In this document: positions 1 through 8,690 of the stretch, piece after piece | Layout: each line of letters begins with the position of its first letter | Numbering within the stretch: position 1 is the stretch's first letter | Assembly: GCA_030673845.1 (NCBI GenBank) | Contig: JAUTCQ010000003.1 | Coordinates: 124,001 to 188,000, forward strand | Length of the DNA: 64,000 nt | From: Verrucomicrobiota bacterium JB022 | GTDB lineage: Bacteria; Verrucomicrobiota; Verrucomicrobiia; Opitutales; Oceanipulchritudinaceae | Direction of reading: 5' to 3' | Notes under the pieces: generated by a model | Seen by the model: only the letters and a program-made list of their open reading frames with translations | Database searches by the model: none | What the model was told of the DNA's origin: nothing | Program-made: the position numbers and the translations under genes

Positions 1-511
1 CGAGGAAGAGCAGCCCGTTGAGCCCGAAATTCGGGTTTTCCTGGTCGAGGATCAGCATCGAGGAGGCGCTCTTGACGCCCTTTTGCGTCGGGATAAACCG
101 GAAGAGCGAGCGCAGGCCGCTGGAGGCCGACATGGTGGCGCCGGCCACGAGTGCGTCGACGCGGTGGTTTTCCAGCATCAGCGCGGCAAAGTTGTGCCGG
201 TCGAGCAGGATGCTCCGCTTCTCATCCTCCGTGGCCTCCGCATACTTGGGATGCTGGTCGATCATCGGGCGGAAGATCTCGAAGTCTTCGCTCCGGTCGG
301 GCTCCAGGATGCGGATGCCGTCGAGGCGGATGTCGAGACGCCGTGCGCGCTCCTTGATCTCGGCCCGGTCGCCGAGGAGGACGGGTACGCCGCAACGCCG
401 CGTCACAAACTGGCGCGCGGTCTGGATGATCCGGGGGTCGTGCCCTTCCGGGAAGACCACACGCTTGGGGTGACGCTGCAGCTTGCCGAGGAGTTGGTCT
501 ATGAGGCCCAT
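1..511 (-). CDS. pta: Phosphate acetyltransferase, 3' end cut off by the window edge
   Basis: The first 170 codons of a phosphotransacetylase, which interconverts acetyl-CoA and acetyl phosphate in the cytoplasm as part of the Pta-AckA acetate pathway. The N-terminus shows the family signature KRVVFPEGHDPRI near residues 16-28, then PVLLGDRAEI and DGIRIL, and the VDALVAGATMS segment expected before the catalytic core. The ATG at 511 is the only good start; translation runs without a stop to base 1, so the C-terminal half lies outside the window. No ackA is visible. The gene sits behind a terminator at 612-641, so it is probably transcribed separately from the small gene upstream. The wider PTA/PTB family includes phosphate butyryltransferases, but the N-terminus fits Pta better. 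Confidence 0.85.
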   Translation of the reverse strand, partial: MGLIDQLLGKLQRHPKRVVFPEGHDPRIIQTARQFVTRRCGVPVLLGDRAEIKERARRLDIRLDGIRILEPDRSEDFEIFRPMIDQHPKYAEATEDEKRSILLDRHNFAALMLENHRVDALVAGATMSASSGLRSLFRFIPTQKGVKSASSMLILDQENPNFGLNGLLFL

Positions 512-611
512 CGGTAATTGGCGGCAGACAAAATGGTGAGGTGAGCCTGTGGGCTAAGGCCCTCGGTCTCAAGTGGAAAGTCGTACATGGGAGAATCTTC
601 GAGATGTAAAA

Positions 612-641
612 AGCCCCTGTCCGAAGACCGGCGCAGGGGCT
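612..641 (-). terminator. Rho-independent terminator
   Basis: An 8-bp perfect stem (AGCCCCTG with CAGGGGCT) encloses a GC-rich loop. On the minus strand it is followed by a run of T residues (A run at 608-612 on the plus strand). It lies 18 bases after the stop of the 66-aa gene at 659-859 and so ends that transcript before pta. Confidence 0.8.
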
Positions 642-658
642 AGCGAACGAAGGGCCGC

Positions 659-859
659 TTATGCGCGGCAGGGCTGGGCGAGACCACGCTGGAACACCTC
701 GGCGCGCCAGATTTCGCGCGCGTCGCGGCTCAGCCCTTCGACTTCGACGGCCAGGAGTTGGCGGTCGCTCAAGTGGCGGTAGAGCAGGCGCAGGTATTCC
801 TTGTCGATGGGGGTCTCGCGCAGGTTCTCCCAGATGGATTTTACAAAATGCAGCATCAT
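659..859 (-). CDS. Small conserved-looking hypothetical protein (66 aa)
   Basis: A 66-residue cytoplasmic protein with no signal peptide and no recognised domain. It is charged and looks helical, with ETPIDKEYLRLLYRHL in the first third and AREIWRAEVFQRG near the end. Support for it being real comes from the well-formed terminator directly downstream and from natural-looking amphipathic composition. Two ATG codons stand next to each other at the start. I do not recognise the family and give no function. Confidence 0.55.
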   Translation of the reverse strand: MMLHFVKSIWENLRETPIDKEYLRLLYRHLSDRQLLAVEVEGLSRDAREIWRAEVFQRGLAQPCRA

Positions 860-941
860 GATGACGAATATTCTAACGTTTGAGGGCGCCGGTTTCAGTG
901 AGGCGCCCTATGCACTGCAGCCGGGCGGGGCTGCGCCGTCG

Positions 942-1301
942 TCATGCTGCGTGCGGCGGCCCCACTATCGGGCAGGCGCGCTTGTGCCAATCGGTCAGCC
1001 AGCGATGGCTGCCATCCAAAAAGGTGCTCGGCTGGGCGGGCAGGGCCGCCCAGGTAGGGCGTTGGGCAGGCGATACATCGTCGCCTCCCGCGACAAACCA
1101 GTCGTCTTCGGCCGTTTTGCTGCTGGCGGTGCCCAGCTCGCTGCAAGTCGCCTGCCGGGCCACGCAGGCCGCCGTGTCGGAGGCTCCCGGCAACAGGATA
1201 GGCCCTTGCGCAGAGGAAAGCTCCGCATGAGCTGCTTCCGGCCCCAGCAGGAGCAGCGTCCACCACAACCAGACTTGAAGTAGGGTGCCGATGGGGACCA
1301 T
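942..1301 (-). CDS. Putative small secreted protein
   Basis: About 119 residues. Starting at the ATG at 1301, the product opens with a convincing signal peptide: MVPIGTL, a hydrophobic core rich in Leu and Trp, and an AHA cleavage-like site near residue 26. The mature part has three or four cysteines and several Trp residues but no domain I know. A longer reading frame extends upstream to 1388 but would place the hydrophobic stretch internally. The gene is divergent from the PL11 lyase. Without homology support it could be a chance frame in GC-rich DNA. Confidence 0.4.
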   Translation of the reverse strand: MVPIGTLLQVWLWWTLLLLGPEAAHAELSSAQGPILLPGASDTAACVARQATCSELGTASSKTAEDDWFVAGGDDVSPAQRPTWAALPAQPSTFLDGSHRWLTDWHKRACPIVGPPHAA

Positions 1302-1627
1302 TGTCGCCGAAACCGCCCGGGAGTCAATCGCCGCCGCTCCAGGCCGGGCATTTTGCGCAATAATGACCGTGTTTAGCGTCCCTGCCACGCTTTCTCCCTT
1401 GTTTCAGGGATTCTGTGCGAGCTGCAGATGCGTTATTATTAGCAGGCCTCATGCAGGTTGTTAGGTGCGGCCCGCCAGTGCCCCCCCATTACGCTGGCCA
1501 GCCCGACCCCGGCTCATCCGCACCCCATCCCCCAAAAGAGCTTCCGCCCCCCCCGGAAGAACGGCCCGGCGCGCCCAAATCTGCGTATCCGGCCCGTTTC
1601 GTTACCGAACACTCCCAAACCCCACCT
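1302..1627. other. Divergent intergenic region before the PL11 lyase
   Basis: About 326 bases between the divergent starts at 1301 and 1628. The reading frame of the lyase stays open upstream to 1415, but that stretch is Pro-rich and low in complexity and precedes the real signal peptide. A small hairpin, CTTCCG/CGGAAG with a C7 loop, lies at 1541-1559. I see no clear promoter or riboswitch. Confidence 0.5.
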
Positions 1628-3805
1628 ATGAACTCCAAAAAACTACTGCCCAGCCTCCTCGCCCTCTCCTTGCTCCCGCTCGGGCTGCAAGGGCAAAGAG
1701 AGATGGAGAAGCTGGATCGTGGCGTCGTGGCCGTCCGCACCGGCTCCAGCGCCACCTTTATCAGCTGGCGCGTGCTCGGCCTGGATGCCTCCAGCACCCA
1801 GTACAACCTCTACCGCTCGACCAACGGCGGCCCGGCGGTGAAGCTCAACGGCTCGCCCCTGCAGGTCAGCAATTATACCGACACCTCGGCCCCCACCAGC
1901 TCGGCCTACACCTATACCGTGCGGCCCGTCGTCGGCGGGGTGGAGCAGGCTTCGAGCGTGCCGTTTACCCTCTCGGCCAACGGCCCCTACGAGCCGGCGG
2001 TGCGCATCCCCGTGCGCAACCTGCCGGGCTACACCGTGCACTTCGTATGGGTGGGCGACCTCGACGGCGATGGCGAATACGATTACATCCTCGACCGCCT
2101 GCCGTCCGACACGGTCAACAGCCAGAAGCTCGAAGCCTACACCCGAACCGGCGAACTGCTGTGGGTCGTCGACCTCGGGCCCGGCAGCGTCGCCCCCAAT
2201 AACATCGAGCCCGGCCCCTCCGCCATCGACGTGGGCCACTGGGACGGGGTGACAGTCTACGACCTCGATGGCGACGGGCGGGCGGAAGTCGCGCTGCGCA
2301 CCGCCAATGGCGTCGTTTTTGGCGACGGCAGCACGCTCTCCGGCCTCGGCAACAACGTGCAGGCCCTCTCGATCCTCAACGGCCTGACCGGCGCCGAGCG
2401 GGCGCGCGCCACCCTGCCGCAAGACTACCTCAGCGATGGCCCGCTGGCGGCACACCTAGGCATCGGCTACCTCGACGGCAACGCCCCCAGCGTGGTGGCC
2501 AAGCTCAAGAACCGCATCGGCTCCGGCGCCTTCAACCTCATGGTGGTGGCCTATGACTTCGAGGCCGACAACAGCCTCTCGCAGCGCTGGAAGTGGAACC
2601 GGGGCTCGACAGACGCCCCCGACTTCCACCAGATCCGCCTCTTCGACGTGAATGGCGACGGCACGGATGAGTTTTCCGACGGCGGCTACGTGCTCAACGC
2701 CAACGGTACCTTCCGCTACAAGACGGGCGGCTCCAGCGCCGGGGTCGTCCATGGCGATCGCTTCCACTTTGGCGACCTCAACCCCAACCGGCCCGGCCTC
2801 GAAGGGTTCGCCATCCAGCAAGACAACGCCAACGGCCTGCACTACCTCGTATTCGATGCCTCTTCCGGCTCCCCCATCCACCTGCACTGGGGCTCGCCCG
2901 AAGACACCGCGCGCGGCGTAGTGGCCGACATCGACCCAAACTACCCCGGCTACGAATACTGGTCGTTCCACGGCTACCACCGCATCGACACCGGAGCGAC
3001 CGTCCACGCCACCACTCCGTGGCCCAACTTCCGCATCTGGTGGGATGGCGACTTGCTCAGCGAGACCCTCAACGACGGCAAGGTGGAGAAATACAACGCC
3101 TCGAACCACACCATCTCGCGCCTCTTCACCGTGGGCAGCACCTCCAGCGGGGTGGGCGGGCAGACGAGCCACCGCGGCGCGCCCTTCTTCTACGGCGACA
3201 TCCTGGGCGACTGGCGGGAGGAGATTGTGTCGTTCAACAGCAATTACACGCAGCTGATCATCTGCACCACGCCGACCCCCACCAGCACGCGCCTCTATAC
3301 GCTCGCCCACAACCCGGCCTACCGGGTCGACATGACGGTGAAGGGCTACATGCAGTCGCACCAGCCCGACTATTACCTCGGCACGGGCATGAGCACCCCG
3401 CCCACGCCCAACATCGCCTACGTCCCGCTGACCTTGCAGGCCGAGCTGAACACGAGTGTCGGCGGTGGGGCTGTCGTCACCAACAACCGCAACCACTACA
3501 CCGGCACGGGCTTCGTCGATTTCAATAGCTCGGGCGGCAGCGTGCAGTGGGCTCGCGTCAACGGTAGCGGCGGGGGCACTAAGACCCTGCGCTTCCGCTA
3601 TGCCAATGGCAGCGCCGGCACCCGCACAGGCCAGCTCACGGTCAACGGCAGCACTCAGTCGATCAGCTTCCCTTCCACCGGCGGCTGGACGAATTGGGCG
3701 ACGCTCGACGTGGCGGTGCCGCTCAACCCAGGGGCGGTCAACACCGTGCGCGTGCAGTCCACCGGGCAAGACCTCGCCAATATCGACTACCTCGCCATCC
3801 CCTGA
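1628..3805 (+). CDS. Secreted rhamnogalacturonan lyase (PL11) with C-terminal CBM35-like module
   Basis: About 725 residues. The family cleaves the rhamnogalacturonan I backbone of pectin by beta-elimination. The ATG at 1628 gives a signal peptide (MNSKK, hydrophobic core, LQGQ). The mature protein begins with the PL11 pattern REMEKLDRGVVAV and FISWRVLG, followed by an Ig-like segment and a propeller with calcium-loop repeats such as DLDGDGEYDY, DLDGDGRAEV and DVNGDGTDEF. HRGAPFFYGDILGDWREE is typical of YesW/RhiE-like enzymes. From about residue 600 a beta-sandwich ending in DLANIDYLAIP matches CBM35-type carbohydrate-binding modules. A terminator follows directly, so the gene is monocistronic. 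It implies growth on plant or algal pectin; no further pectin genes are nearby except a CE7 esterase 13 kb away. Confidence 0.9.
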   Translation: MNSKKLLPSLLALSLLPLGLQGQREMEKLDRGVVAVRTGSSATFISWRVLGLDASSTQYNLYRSTNGGPAVKLNGSPLQVSNYTDTSAPTSSAYTYTVRPVVGGVEQASSVPFTLSANGPYEPAVRIPVRNLPGYTVHFVWVGDLDGDGEYDYILDRLPSDTVNSQKLEAYTRTGELLWVVDLGPGSVAPNNIEPGPSAIDVGHWDGVTVYDLDGDGRAEVALRTANGVVFGDGSTLSGLGNNVQALSILNGLTGAERARATLPQDYLSDGPLAAHLGIGYLDGNAPSVVAKLKNRIGSGAFNLMVVAYDFEADNSLSQRWKWNRGSTDAPDFHQIRLFDVNGDGTDEFSDGGYVLNANGTFRYKTGGSSAGVVHGDRFHFGDLNPNRPGLEGFAIQQDNANGLHYLVFDASSGSPIHLHWGSPEDTARGVVADIDPNYPGYEYWSFHGYHRIDTGATVHATTPWPNFRIWWDGDLLSETLNDGKVEKYNASNHTISRLFTVGSTSSGVGGQTSHRGAPFFYGDILGDWREEIVSFNSNYTQLIICTTPTPTSTRLYTLAHNPAYRVDMTVKGYMQSHQPDYYLGTGMSTPPTPNIAYVPLTLQAELNTSVGGGAVVTNNRNHYTGTGFVDFNSSGGSVQWARVNGSGGGTKTLRFRYANGSAGTRTGQLTVNGSTQSISFPSTGGWTNWATLDVAVPLNPGAVNTVRVQSTGQDLANIDYLAIP

Positions 3806-3826
3806 TCGGCGGGTAACGGATCTGCA

Positions 3827-3857
3827 CGGCCCTGTCGCGAGGCAGGGCCGTTTTTTT
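3827..3857 (+). terminator. Rho-independent terminator after the PL11 lyase
   Basis: An 8-bp stem, CGGCCCTG with CAGGGCCG, with an 8-base loop, followed by seven T residues. It lies 22 bases after the lyase stop codon. Confidence 0.9.
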
Positions 3858-3910
3858 GTTTCGCATTTTCCGCTGGGCGAGGGAGCGCGCGTCGCGTATC
3901 ACCAGCGTTT

Positions 3911-5494
3911 GTGTGTGCGCGCCTTCGTAGCATCTCGATTGTCAGCCTCGCCACCTCGGCCAGCCGCGTGCTGGGCCTGCTGCGCGACGTCTGCCTGTTT
4001 GCCTTCCTCGGCACGGGGCCGGTCAGCTCGGCCTTCATCCTGGCCTTTACGCTGCCCAACCTCTTCCGCCGGTTGCTGGGCGAGGGCGCGCTGACCTCCG
4101 CCGTGGTGCCCGTGCTCTCCCGCAAGCTGGAGCAGGACGGGCCCGCCGCGCAGGACGCCTTGCTCAATGCCGTCCTGCGGCGGCTGGCGGTGGTGTTGTG
4201 CGGGCTCTCGGTGCTGATGGCGCTCGGTTGGCTGGCGTTGCCGCTGATTCCGGGGCTGGCGGAGCGCTGGTACCTCAGCAGCGGCTATGGTGTCGTGCTG
4301 ACGCCCTACCTGATCCTGATCTGTCTGGCGGCCATCCTCAGCGCGGCCCTCAATGTGCGGGAGCGTTTTTTCGTGCCCGCGATGTCGCAGGTATGGCTCA
4401 ACCTCAGCATGATTGCGGCGCTGGGCGGCCTCGGCTGGGCCTTTGGCGACACGCCGGAGCAGCGCGCGTGGTGGCTCAGCGGCGGGGTGCTGGTCGGCGG
4501 CATCCTCCAGTGGCTGACTCCTTGGCTCGACCTGCAAAAGGCGGGCTGGGATCGCACGGCAGGGCGCGGTGAAAAGACCGACTTGCGCCCGGTGTGGAAC
4601 CTCTTCCTGCCGGGGGTCTTCGGCGCGGCCATCTTTCAGGTCAACGTGCTGGTTTCGCGGCTGCTCGCGTTCAGCCTCAACGACCAGGCCACGGGCATTC
4701 TCTACCTCGCCAACCGGCTGATCGAGCTGCCGCTGGGCGTGTTTGCGGTCGCGGTCAGCACCGTGCTCTTCCCGGAGCTGGCGCGCTACGCCGCCCGCGA
4801 AGACGGTCAGGAAGCCTTTGCGGAGGGCTACCACCACGGGTGGCGGCTCATCATGCTCATCACGGTGCCGGCCGCACTAGGCCTGGCGGTGCTGGCCGAG
4901 CCGATCCTCAGCGCCCTGTTTGCCTGGGGCCTCTTCGGTGCCGACGACGTGGCCGCAACGGTGCTGCCCCTGCAGATTTTCGCCATCGCGGTGCCGTTTT
5001 ACTCCTGGGCCACGCTGGCGACCCGTGCGTTCCACGCCCAGCAAGACATGCGGACGCCCGTGCGGCTGGCGGTGCTCAACCTCGTGCTCAACCTCGGCCT
5101 CAGCCTCGCGTTGATGGGGCCGCTCGGCACCCCCGGCCTTGCGCTGGCCAACCTGCTGACGAGTGTCGTGCACTGCCTGCTGCTCGCCTGGCTGCTGCGT
5201 CGCTACCGGGTGGCGCTCGTCACCCCCGCCACCGGCTGGGCCGCCGTGAAGATCATGGCCGCCGGCGCGGTGATGGTTGCGGCGATCTACTTTGCCGAAC
5301 CCATCGGCACGGGCCTGGTGGGTGGCCTGCTGCAGGCGCTGAAGCTCGGGACCGAGCCCAAGCTGCTCGACGCCGGCCTCATCGCACTACTCATCCCGCT
5401 GGGCATGGCCCTTTATTTCGCCACGCTCTTCCTCCTCCGCGAGACGGAGCTACACGCGCTCTTTGCCGCCGTGCGCAAAAAGCTTGGGCGATAG
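3911..5494 (+). CDS. murJ: Lipid II flippase MurJ (MviN family)
   Basis: A 527-residue inner-membrane protein, the usual length for MurJ, with about 14 transmembrane helices. It flips the peptidoglycan precursor lipid II across the cytoplasmic membrane. Family marks include SRVLGLLRDV near residue 20, FTLPNLFRRLLGEGALTSAVVPV near residues 48-70, and a later YLANRLIELPLGVFAVAVSTVLFP block. The start is a GTG at 3911 without an obvious Shine-Dalgarno; it retains the conserved first helix, and no better ATG lies upstream. It converges with msrA, whose stop lies 11 bases beyond. Confidence 0.93.
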   Translation: MCARLRSISIVSLATSASRVLGLLRDVCLFAFLGTGPVSSAFILAFTLPNLFRRLLGEGALTSAVVPVLSRKLEQDGPAAQDALLNAVLRRLAVVLCGLSVLMALGWLALPLIPGLAERWYLSSGYGVVLTPYLILICLAAILSAALNVRERFFVPAMSQVWLNLSMIAALGGLGWAFGDTPEQRAWWLSGGVLVGGILQWLTPWLDLQKAGWDRTAGRGEKTDLRPVWNLFLPGVFGAAIFQVNVLVSRLLAFSLNDQATGILYLANRLIELPLGVFAVAVSTVLFPELARYAAREDGQEAFAEGYHHGWRLIMLITVPAALGLAVLAEPILSALFAWGLFGADDVAATVLPLQIFAIAVPFYSWATLATRAFHAQQDMRTPVRLAVLNLVLNLGLSLALMGPLGTPGLALANLLTSVVHCLLLAWLLRRYRVALVTPATGWAAVKIMAAGAVMVAAIYFAEPIGTGLVGGLLQALKLGTEPKLLDAGLIALLIPLGMALYFATLFLLRETELHALFAAVRKKLGR

Positions 5495-5505
5495 CGCAGG
5501 GCCCG

Positions 5506-6165
5506 CTACTTCCCCGCTTGTGCCTTCGCCATCTTCTCCAGCTTGGGCTTGATGACGTAGACGCTGTAGGGGTGGTTCGGGTTGTTGGCGTAAAAGTCCT
5601 GGTGGTAGTCTTCAGCCGGGTAGAAGTCCGTCATCGGCTTGATCTCGGTGACGATCTTGCTCTTGAAGCTGGCCTGCGCGTCTTTGAGCGACTTTTCCGC
5701 GATTTCCTTCTGCTGATCGTTGTGGTAGAGGATGATCGAGCGGTATTGCGGGCCCACGTCGGCCCCTTGGCGGTTGAGCGTCGTCGGGTCGTGCGCCTGC
5801 CAGAAGAGGTGAAGGATCTCTTCGTAGGAAATCGTTTCGGGGTCGAAGGTGATCTGCGTCACTTCGGCGTGGCCGGTGGTGCCGGAAGTCACTTGCTTGT
5901 AGGTGGGGTGGTCGACATGGCCGCCGGCATAGCCGCTGACGACCGAGGTGACGCCCTTGATCGGCTGATAGACGGCCTCGGTGCACCAGAAGCAGCCGCC
6001 GCCGATGGTGGCGACTTCGTAGCGGGAGAGATCGGGTTCGGTCTGGTCGGAAGGTTTCATCTGCGCGTTGAGTTCCGGGCTGGAAAACGCAGGATAGACC
6101 AAAACTCCGATCAGCGCGACCAGCGTCACGATTTCGAGCGGCAATCTCCAACTGGGCAACTTCAT
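5506..6165 (-). CDS. msrA: Peptide-methionine (S)-S-oxide reductase MsrA, membrane-anchored or exported
   Basis: About 219 residues. Reduces the S epimer of methionine sulfoxide in proteins. The catalytic motif GGGCFWC is intact (active Cys about residue 58 from this start), with the conserved [20 protein letters not shown] and [10 protein letters not shown] segments of MsrA. Before the domain lies a single hydrophobic segment ([15 protein letters not shown]), so the enzyme is either anchored with its domain in the periplasm or secreted. The ATG at 6165 gives a lysine-containing short N-terminus; an ATG at 6186 is an alternative. No msrB is adjacent. The neighbouring DNA-alkylation repair gene is divergent. 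Confidence 0.93.
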   Translation of the reverse strand: MKLPSWRLPLEIVTLVALIGVLVYPAFSSPELNAQMKPSDQTEPDLSRYEVATIGGGCFWCTEAVYQPIKGVTSVVSGYAGGHVDHPTYKQVTSGTTGHAEVTQITFDPETISYEEILHLFWQAHDPTTLNRQGADVGPQYRSIILYHNDQQKEIAEKSLKDAQASFKSKIVTEIKPMTDFYPAEDYHQDFYANNPNHPYSVYVIKPKLEKMAKAQAGK

Positions 6166-6321
6166 GATGCTACGATACAACCCCATTCTTTGGAATTCGT
6201 CTCAACTTCGGAGCAGCGGCGCAAAGGCAGGATGGGTTGCAGCTTGTCGGGGTTTTCGGCAGCACCGAATTTTGAACGCAGCCCTGGGCACAATTCGGGT
6301 GGGCGGGAGCCCCCAAAGGCG

Positions 6322-6327
6322 TATAAT
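6322..6327 (+). promoter_or_regulatory. Candidate -10 element of the Ada-type gene
   Basis: A perfect TATAAT, preceded by a G two bases earlier, lies 22 bases before the ATG at 6350. I see no good -35 at the usual distance, so this may be an activator-dependent promoter, as expected for an Ada-type autoregulated gene. Confidence 0.4.
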
Positions 6328-6349
6328 GACACCGTAATCCGAACGACCC

Positions 6350-7243
6350 ATGCCTTCCCACTACCACATGATGGCCCGCGCCATCGAGCGCCTGGCCGAG
6401 ACCGACGCGGAGCAGCTGCCGATGGAGACGGTGGCCGCAGAGCTGGGCCTGAGCCGCGCCCATTTTCAACGGCTGTTTGTCGACTACGTGGGCCTCAGCC
6501 CGCACCGCTACCGCCAGTATCTGCATCTGGAGGGCGCGAAAGCCGACTTGCGGGCAGGTGGCAGCGTGTTGGAGGCGGCGCTGGCGAACGGCTTTTCCGG
6601 CCCCGGTCGCCTGCACGATACGCTGGTTCAGTTCGAGAGCATGACGCCGGGCGAGTTCAAGCAAGGCGGGCTGCCGCTGGTCTGGGGCGTGCACGAGTCG
6701 ATCTTTGGCGCGTATCTGCTGGCCCTGTCGCCGCGCGGGATTTCGGCGCTGTTCTTCCTGGAAAACGCGGAAGCAGTGGAAGCCGCTCTGGCTGCCTTGA
6801 GTCGCCAATACCCGGAGGCAGCCCTGCGCCATGCGCCTGCCGAGACCGCGCCCGTAGCGGCCCGACTCTTCTGCCTCGCTGAGGGTGGCGACCCGGCCCC
6901 GCTGCGCTTGTGGGTGCGGGGGACCAATTTTCAGGTGCAAGTGTGGCGGGCACTCTTGCGCATCCCTACCGGCAGCTGCGTCAGCTACCGGCAACTGGCC
7001 GCGAGCTTGGGGCGCCCCAGTGCCAGCCGTGCGGTGGGGCAGGCGGTGGGGGCCAATCCCATCTCGTGGCTCATCCCCTGCCACCGGGTATTGCGAGGCA
7101 CCGGCGGGCTCAGTGGGTATCGCTGGGGCCCCGAGCGCAAGCGTCGCCTGCTGGCCTGGGAGCTGGCCCAAGAAAACGTCGCCCAACTGAAGCCAGCGGG
7201 CGACGACGAAATCTTCGCAGGTGCGAAAAGGATGCTGCCGTAG
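6350..7243 (+). CDS. AraC-type regulator fused to methylated-DNA-protein cysteine methyltransferase (Ada-like, without the N-terminal zinc domain)
   Basis: 297 residues in two parts. Residues about 5-105 form an AraC/XylS helix-turn-helix region (ELGLSRAHFQRLFVDYVGLSPHRYRQYL). Residues about 190-280 form an O6-methylguanine-DNA methyltransferase with the acceptor motif PCHRVLRG, Cys at about residue 244. E. coli Ada has an additional N-terminal Cys4 zinc module that repairs methylphosphotriesters and triggers activation; it is absent here. The protein therefore repairs O6-alkylguanine and may regulate genes without the usual methyl switch. Such two-domain forms are widespread. Convergent with the Sel1-repeat gene, only three bases apart. 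Confidence 0.9.
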   Translation: MPSHYHMMARAIERLAETDAEQLPMETVAAELGLSRAHFQRLFVDYVGLSPHRYRQYLHLEGAKADLRAGGSVLEAALANGFSGPGRLHDTLVQFESMTPGEFKQGGLPLVWGVHESIFGAYLLALSPRGISALFFLENAEAVEAALAALSRQYPEAALRHAPAETAPVAARLFCLAEGGDPAPLRLWVRGTNFQVQVWRALLRIPTGSCVSYRQLAASLGRPSASRAVGQAVGANPISWLIPCHRVLRGTGGLSGYRWGPERKRRLLAWELAQENVAQLKPAGDDEIFAGAKRMLP

Positions 7244-7246
7244 TCT

Positions 7247-8290
7247 TTAGTTCAGGCTGGCCTGGCGGGAGGACAGTTGCTGGAGGCGCTGCTGAGCGTG
7301 GGTGGAGCCTTCGCGGGAGGCGCGGCGATACCACGACTGGGCTTCGGAGAGGCTGCGGTCGACGCCCTGGCCCAGCTCGTAGAGGCGGCCGATGCAATAC
7401 ATCGCACCCTCGTGGCCCTTGTCGGCTGCTTCGCGGTAGAGCTTCATGGCGCGCTTCACATCGCGCTGCACGCCCTGACCGTTTTCGTAGCGGTAGGCGA
7501 GGTTGAAGAGGCTGGTCGAGTGGCCGAGCTTGGCGGCCTTCTCATAATATTCCACTGCCTTGGCCTCGTCCTTCTCCACCCCAAAACCGGCGGAGTAGGC
7601 GTAGCCGAGGTTGTTCAGCGCGTTGGCCTGGTCTTGCTCGGCGGCGCGTTGATACCAGTAGACGGCGGTCTTGGCGTTTTGCTCCACGCCGTCGCCCATC
7701 TGATACATCACGCCCAGGTTGTATTGGGCGTCGCCAAAGTCCTGATCCGCCGCACGCACAAACCAGTCGAAGGCGCGCTTCGGCTCCGGCAACACGTCGC
7801 CGAGGCCGTGGTAATAAATCTCACCCACGCGGTTCTGGGCGATCGCGCTGCCCGCGTCGGCCAGCTCGCGGTTGGTGGCAAGGCCGAGCAGGGAGTAGGC
7901 GATGCGGTAATCGAAATCCCCTTCCTCATTGGGGCGGAAGTAGACGATCTTGCGCACTTCGCGGTCATTGCGCTGGGCTTCTTCGAAGCGGTTGCGCTCC
8001 TGCGTGGCGGCTTCGACGGCGGAGGGGGTCAGCTTGGCGTCGGTGCTGTGGAGCACGTGCACCATGCCCTTCACCTTGCCCTGGTCGTCCACATCGTAGG
8101 AGAGGAGGACGAATTCCTGGCCTTCGGAGGGCGGCTGAAAGCCGAGGCGTTCGAAGGTGGCGTCGCTCCAGTTGGCTTTGGCTGCGGTCTGCGGGGCCTC
8201 CTGCGCGTCGCTTTGCGTGGTGGCCGGGGCGGCGTAGCCGCAGCTGAGGGCCAGAAGGAGGGAACCGAGTAGACTGAGTCGTTGCTTCAT
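7247..8290 (-). CDS. Exported Sel1-like repeat protein
   Basis: 347 residues with an N-terminal signal peptide (MKQRLSLLGSLLLALSCGYA; the cysteine might also serve as a lipoprotein site). Residues about 50-140 form a domain I do not recognise, beginning FERLGFQPPSEGQEF and including VHVLHSTDAKLTPSAVEAATQ. From about residue 145 there are five or six Sel1/TPR-like repeats with the pattern A..NLG..Y..G.GV..D...A..WY..AA. Sel1 repeats act as protein-interaction scaffolds, often in envelope signalling or secretion; the partner is unknown. No downstream partner gene is present on the same strand. Confidence 0.85.
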   Translation of the reverse strand: MKQRLSLLGSLLLALSCGYAAPATTQSDAQEAPQTAAKANWSDATFERLGFQPPSEGQEFVLLSYDVDDQGKVKGMVHVLHSTDAKLTPSAVEAATQERNRFEEAQRNDREVRKIVYFRPNEEGDFDYRIAYSLLGLATNRELADAGSAIAQNRVGEIYYHGLGDVLPEPKRAFDWFVRAADQDFGDAQYNLGVMYQMGDGVEQNAKTAVYWYQRAAEQDQANALNNLGYAYSAGFGVEKDEAKAVEYYEKAAKLGHSTSLFNLAYRYENGQGVQRDVKRAMKLYREAADKGHEGAMYCIGRLYELGQGVDRSLSEAQSWYRRASREGSTHAQQRLQQLSSRQASLN

Positions 8291-8690
8291 GAGAAAGGTT
8301 GAATCGTTTCTTTGCGACTGGCGGGGCCCGTCGCGGGTGGCAGGATAGGGGCGGGAGGAAGTCCCGCGAGCGTTGCGATCCCCTAGAGAGGATCCGTGTA
8401 GTTGTCCTTATCGGTAAGCAGCCCCGGGTTTTTAATCTAACCAAGGCACTTTTGTTTCCTCGGGGGCTGAGGGAAGACAGGCCCTGCTTGTGGAAAGGAA
8501 TCCCCACCCAAAGGTGAAGAGCCTGCATTGCAGGATGATCGGCTGCTCTTGCAGCGCGCACGACCCCTTTCCTCTTTTCTGGCCTCTTTGGCGGGGTGAG
8601 CTTGCAGGATTACCCCTGTGTGCTGAGATGTTTGGCCTTAATTTGGGTAGGCATTTATCGTTGGGAATAGGATCTGCGAAGGAGAGCGCG
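8291..8690. other. Divergent 400-base intergenic region
   Basis: Separates the Sel1 gene from the 642-aa secreted protein. It is less GC-rich than the flanking genes and contains a short hairpin (CCTGCATTGCAGG, 8523-8535). Short frames cross it but none shows domain or signal features. It presumably holds the two divergent promoters and the leader of the gene at 8691. Confidence 0.4.

Noticed and set aside
895-1360. Other overlapping minus-strand frames around 0.9-1.4 kb
   Set aside because: Only the frame ending at 942 contains a signal peptide; the alternatives are Arg/Ala/Gly-rich shadows.
2456-3769. Long minus-strand open frame opposite the PL11 lyase
   Set aside because: Shadow of a GC-rich gene: Val/Ala/Gly-rich composition, no domain, and the plus strand encodes a clear enzyme with signal peptide.
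8590-8640. TPP-riboswitch-like fragment (GGGGTGAGC, ACCCC, CTGAGA)
   Set aside because: The elements are in the wrong order and the second conserved half is missing; the gene downstream is not a thiamine gene.
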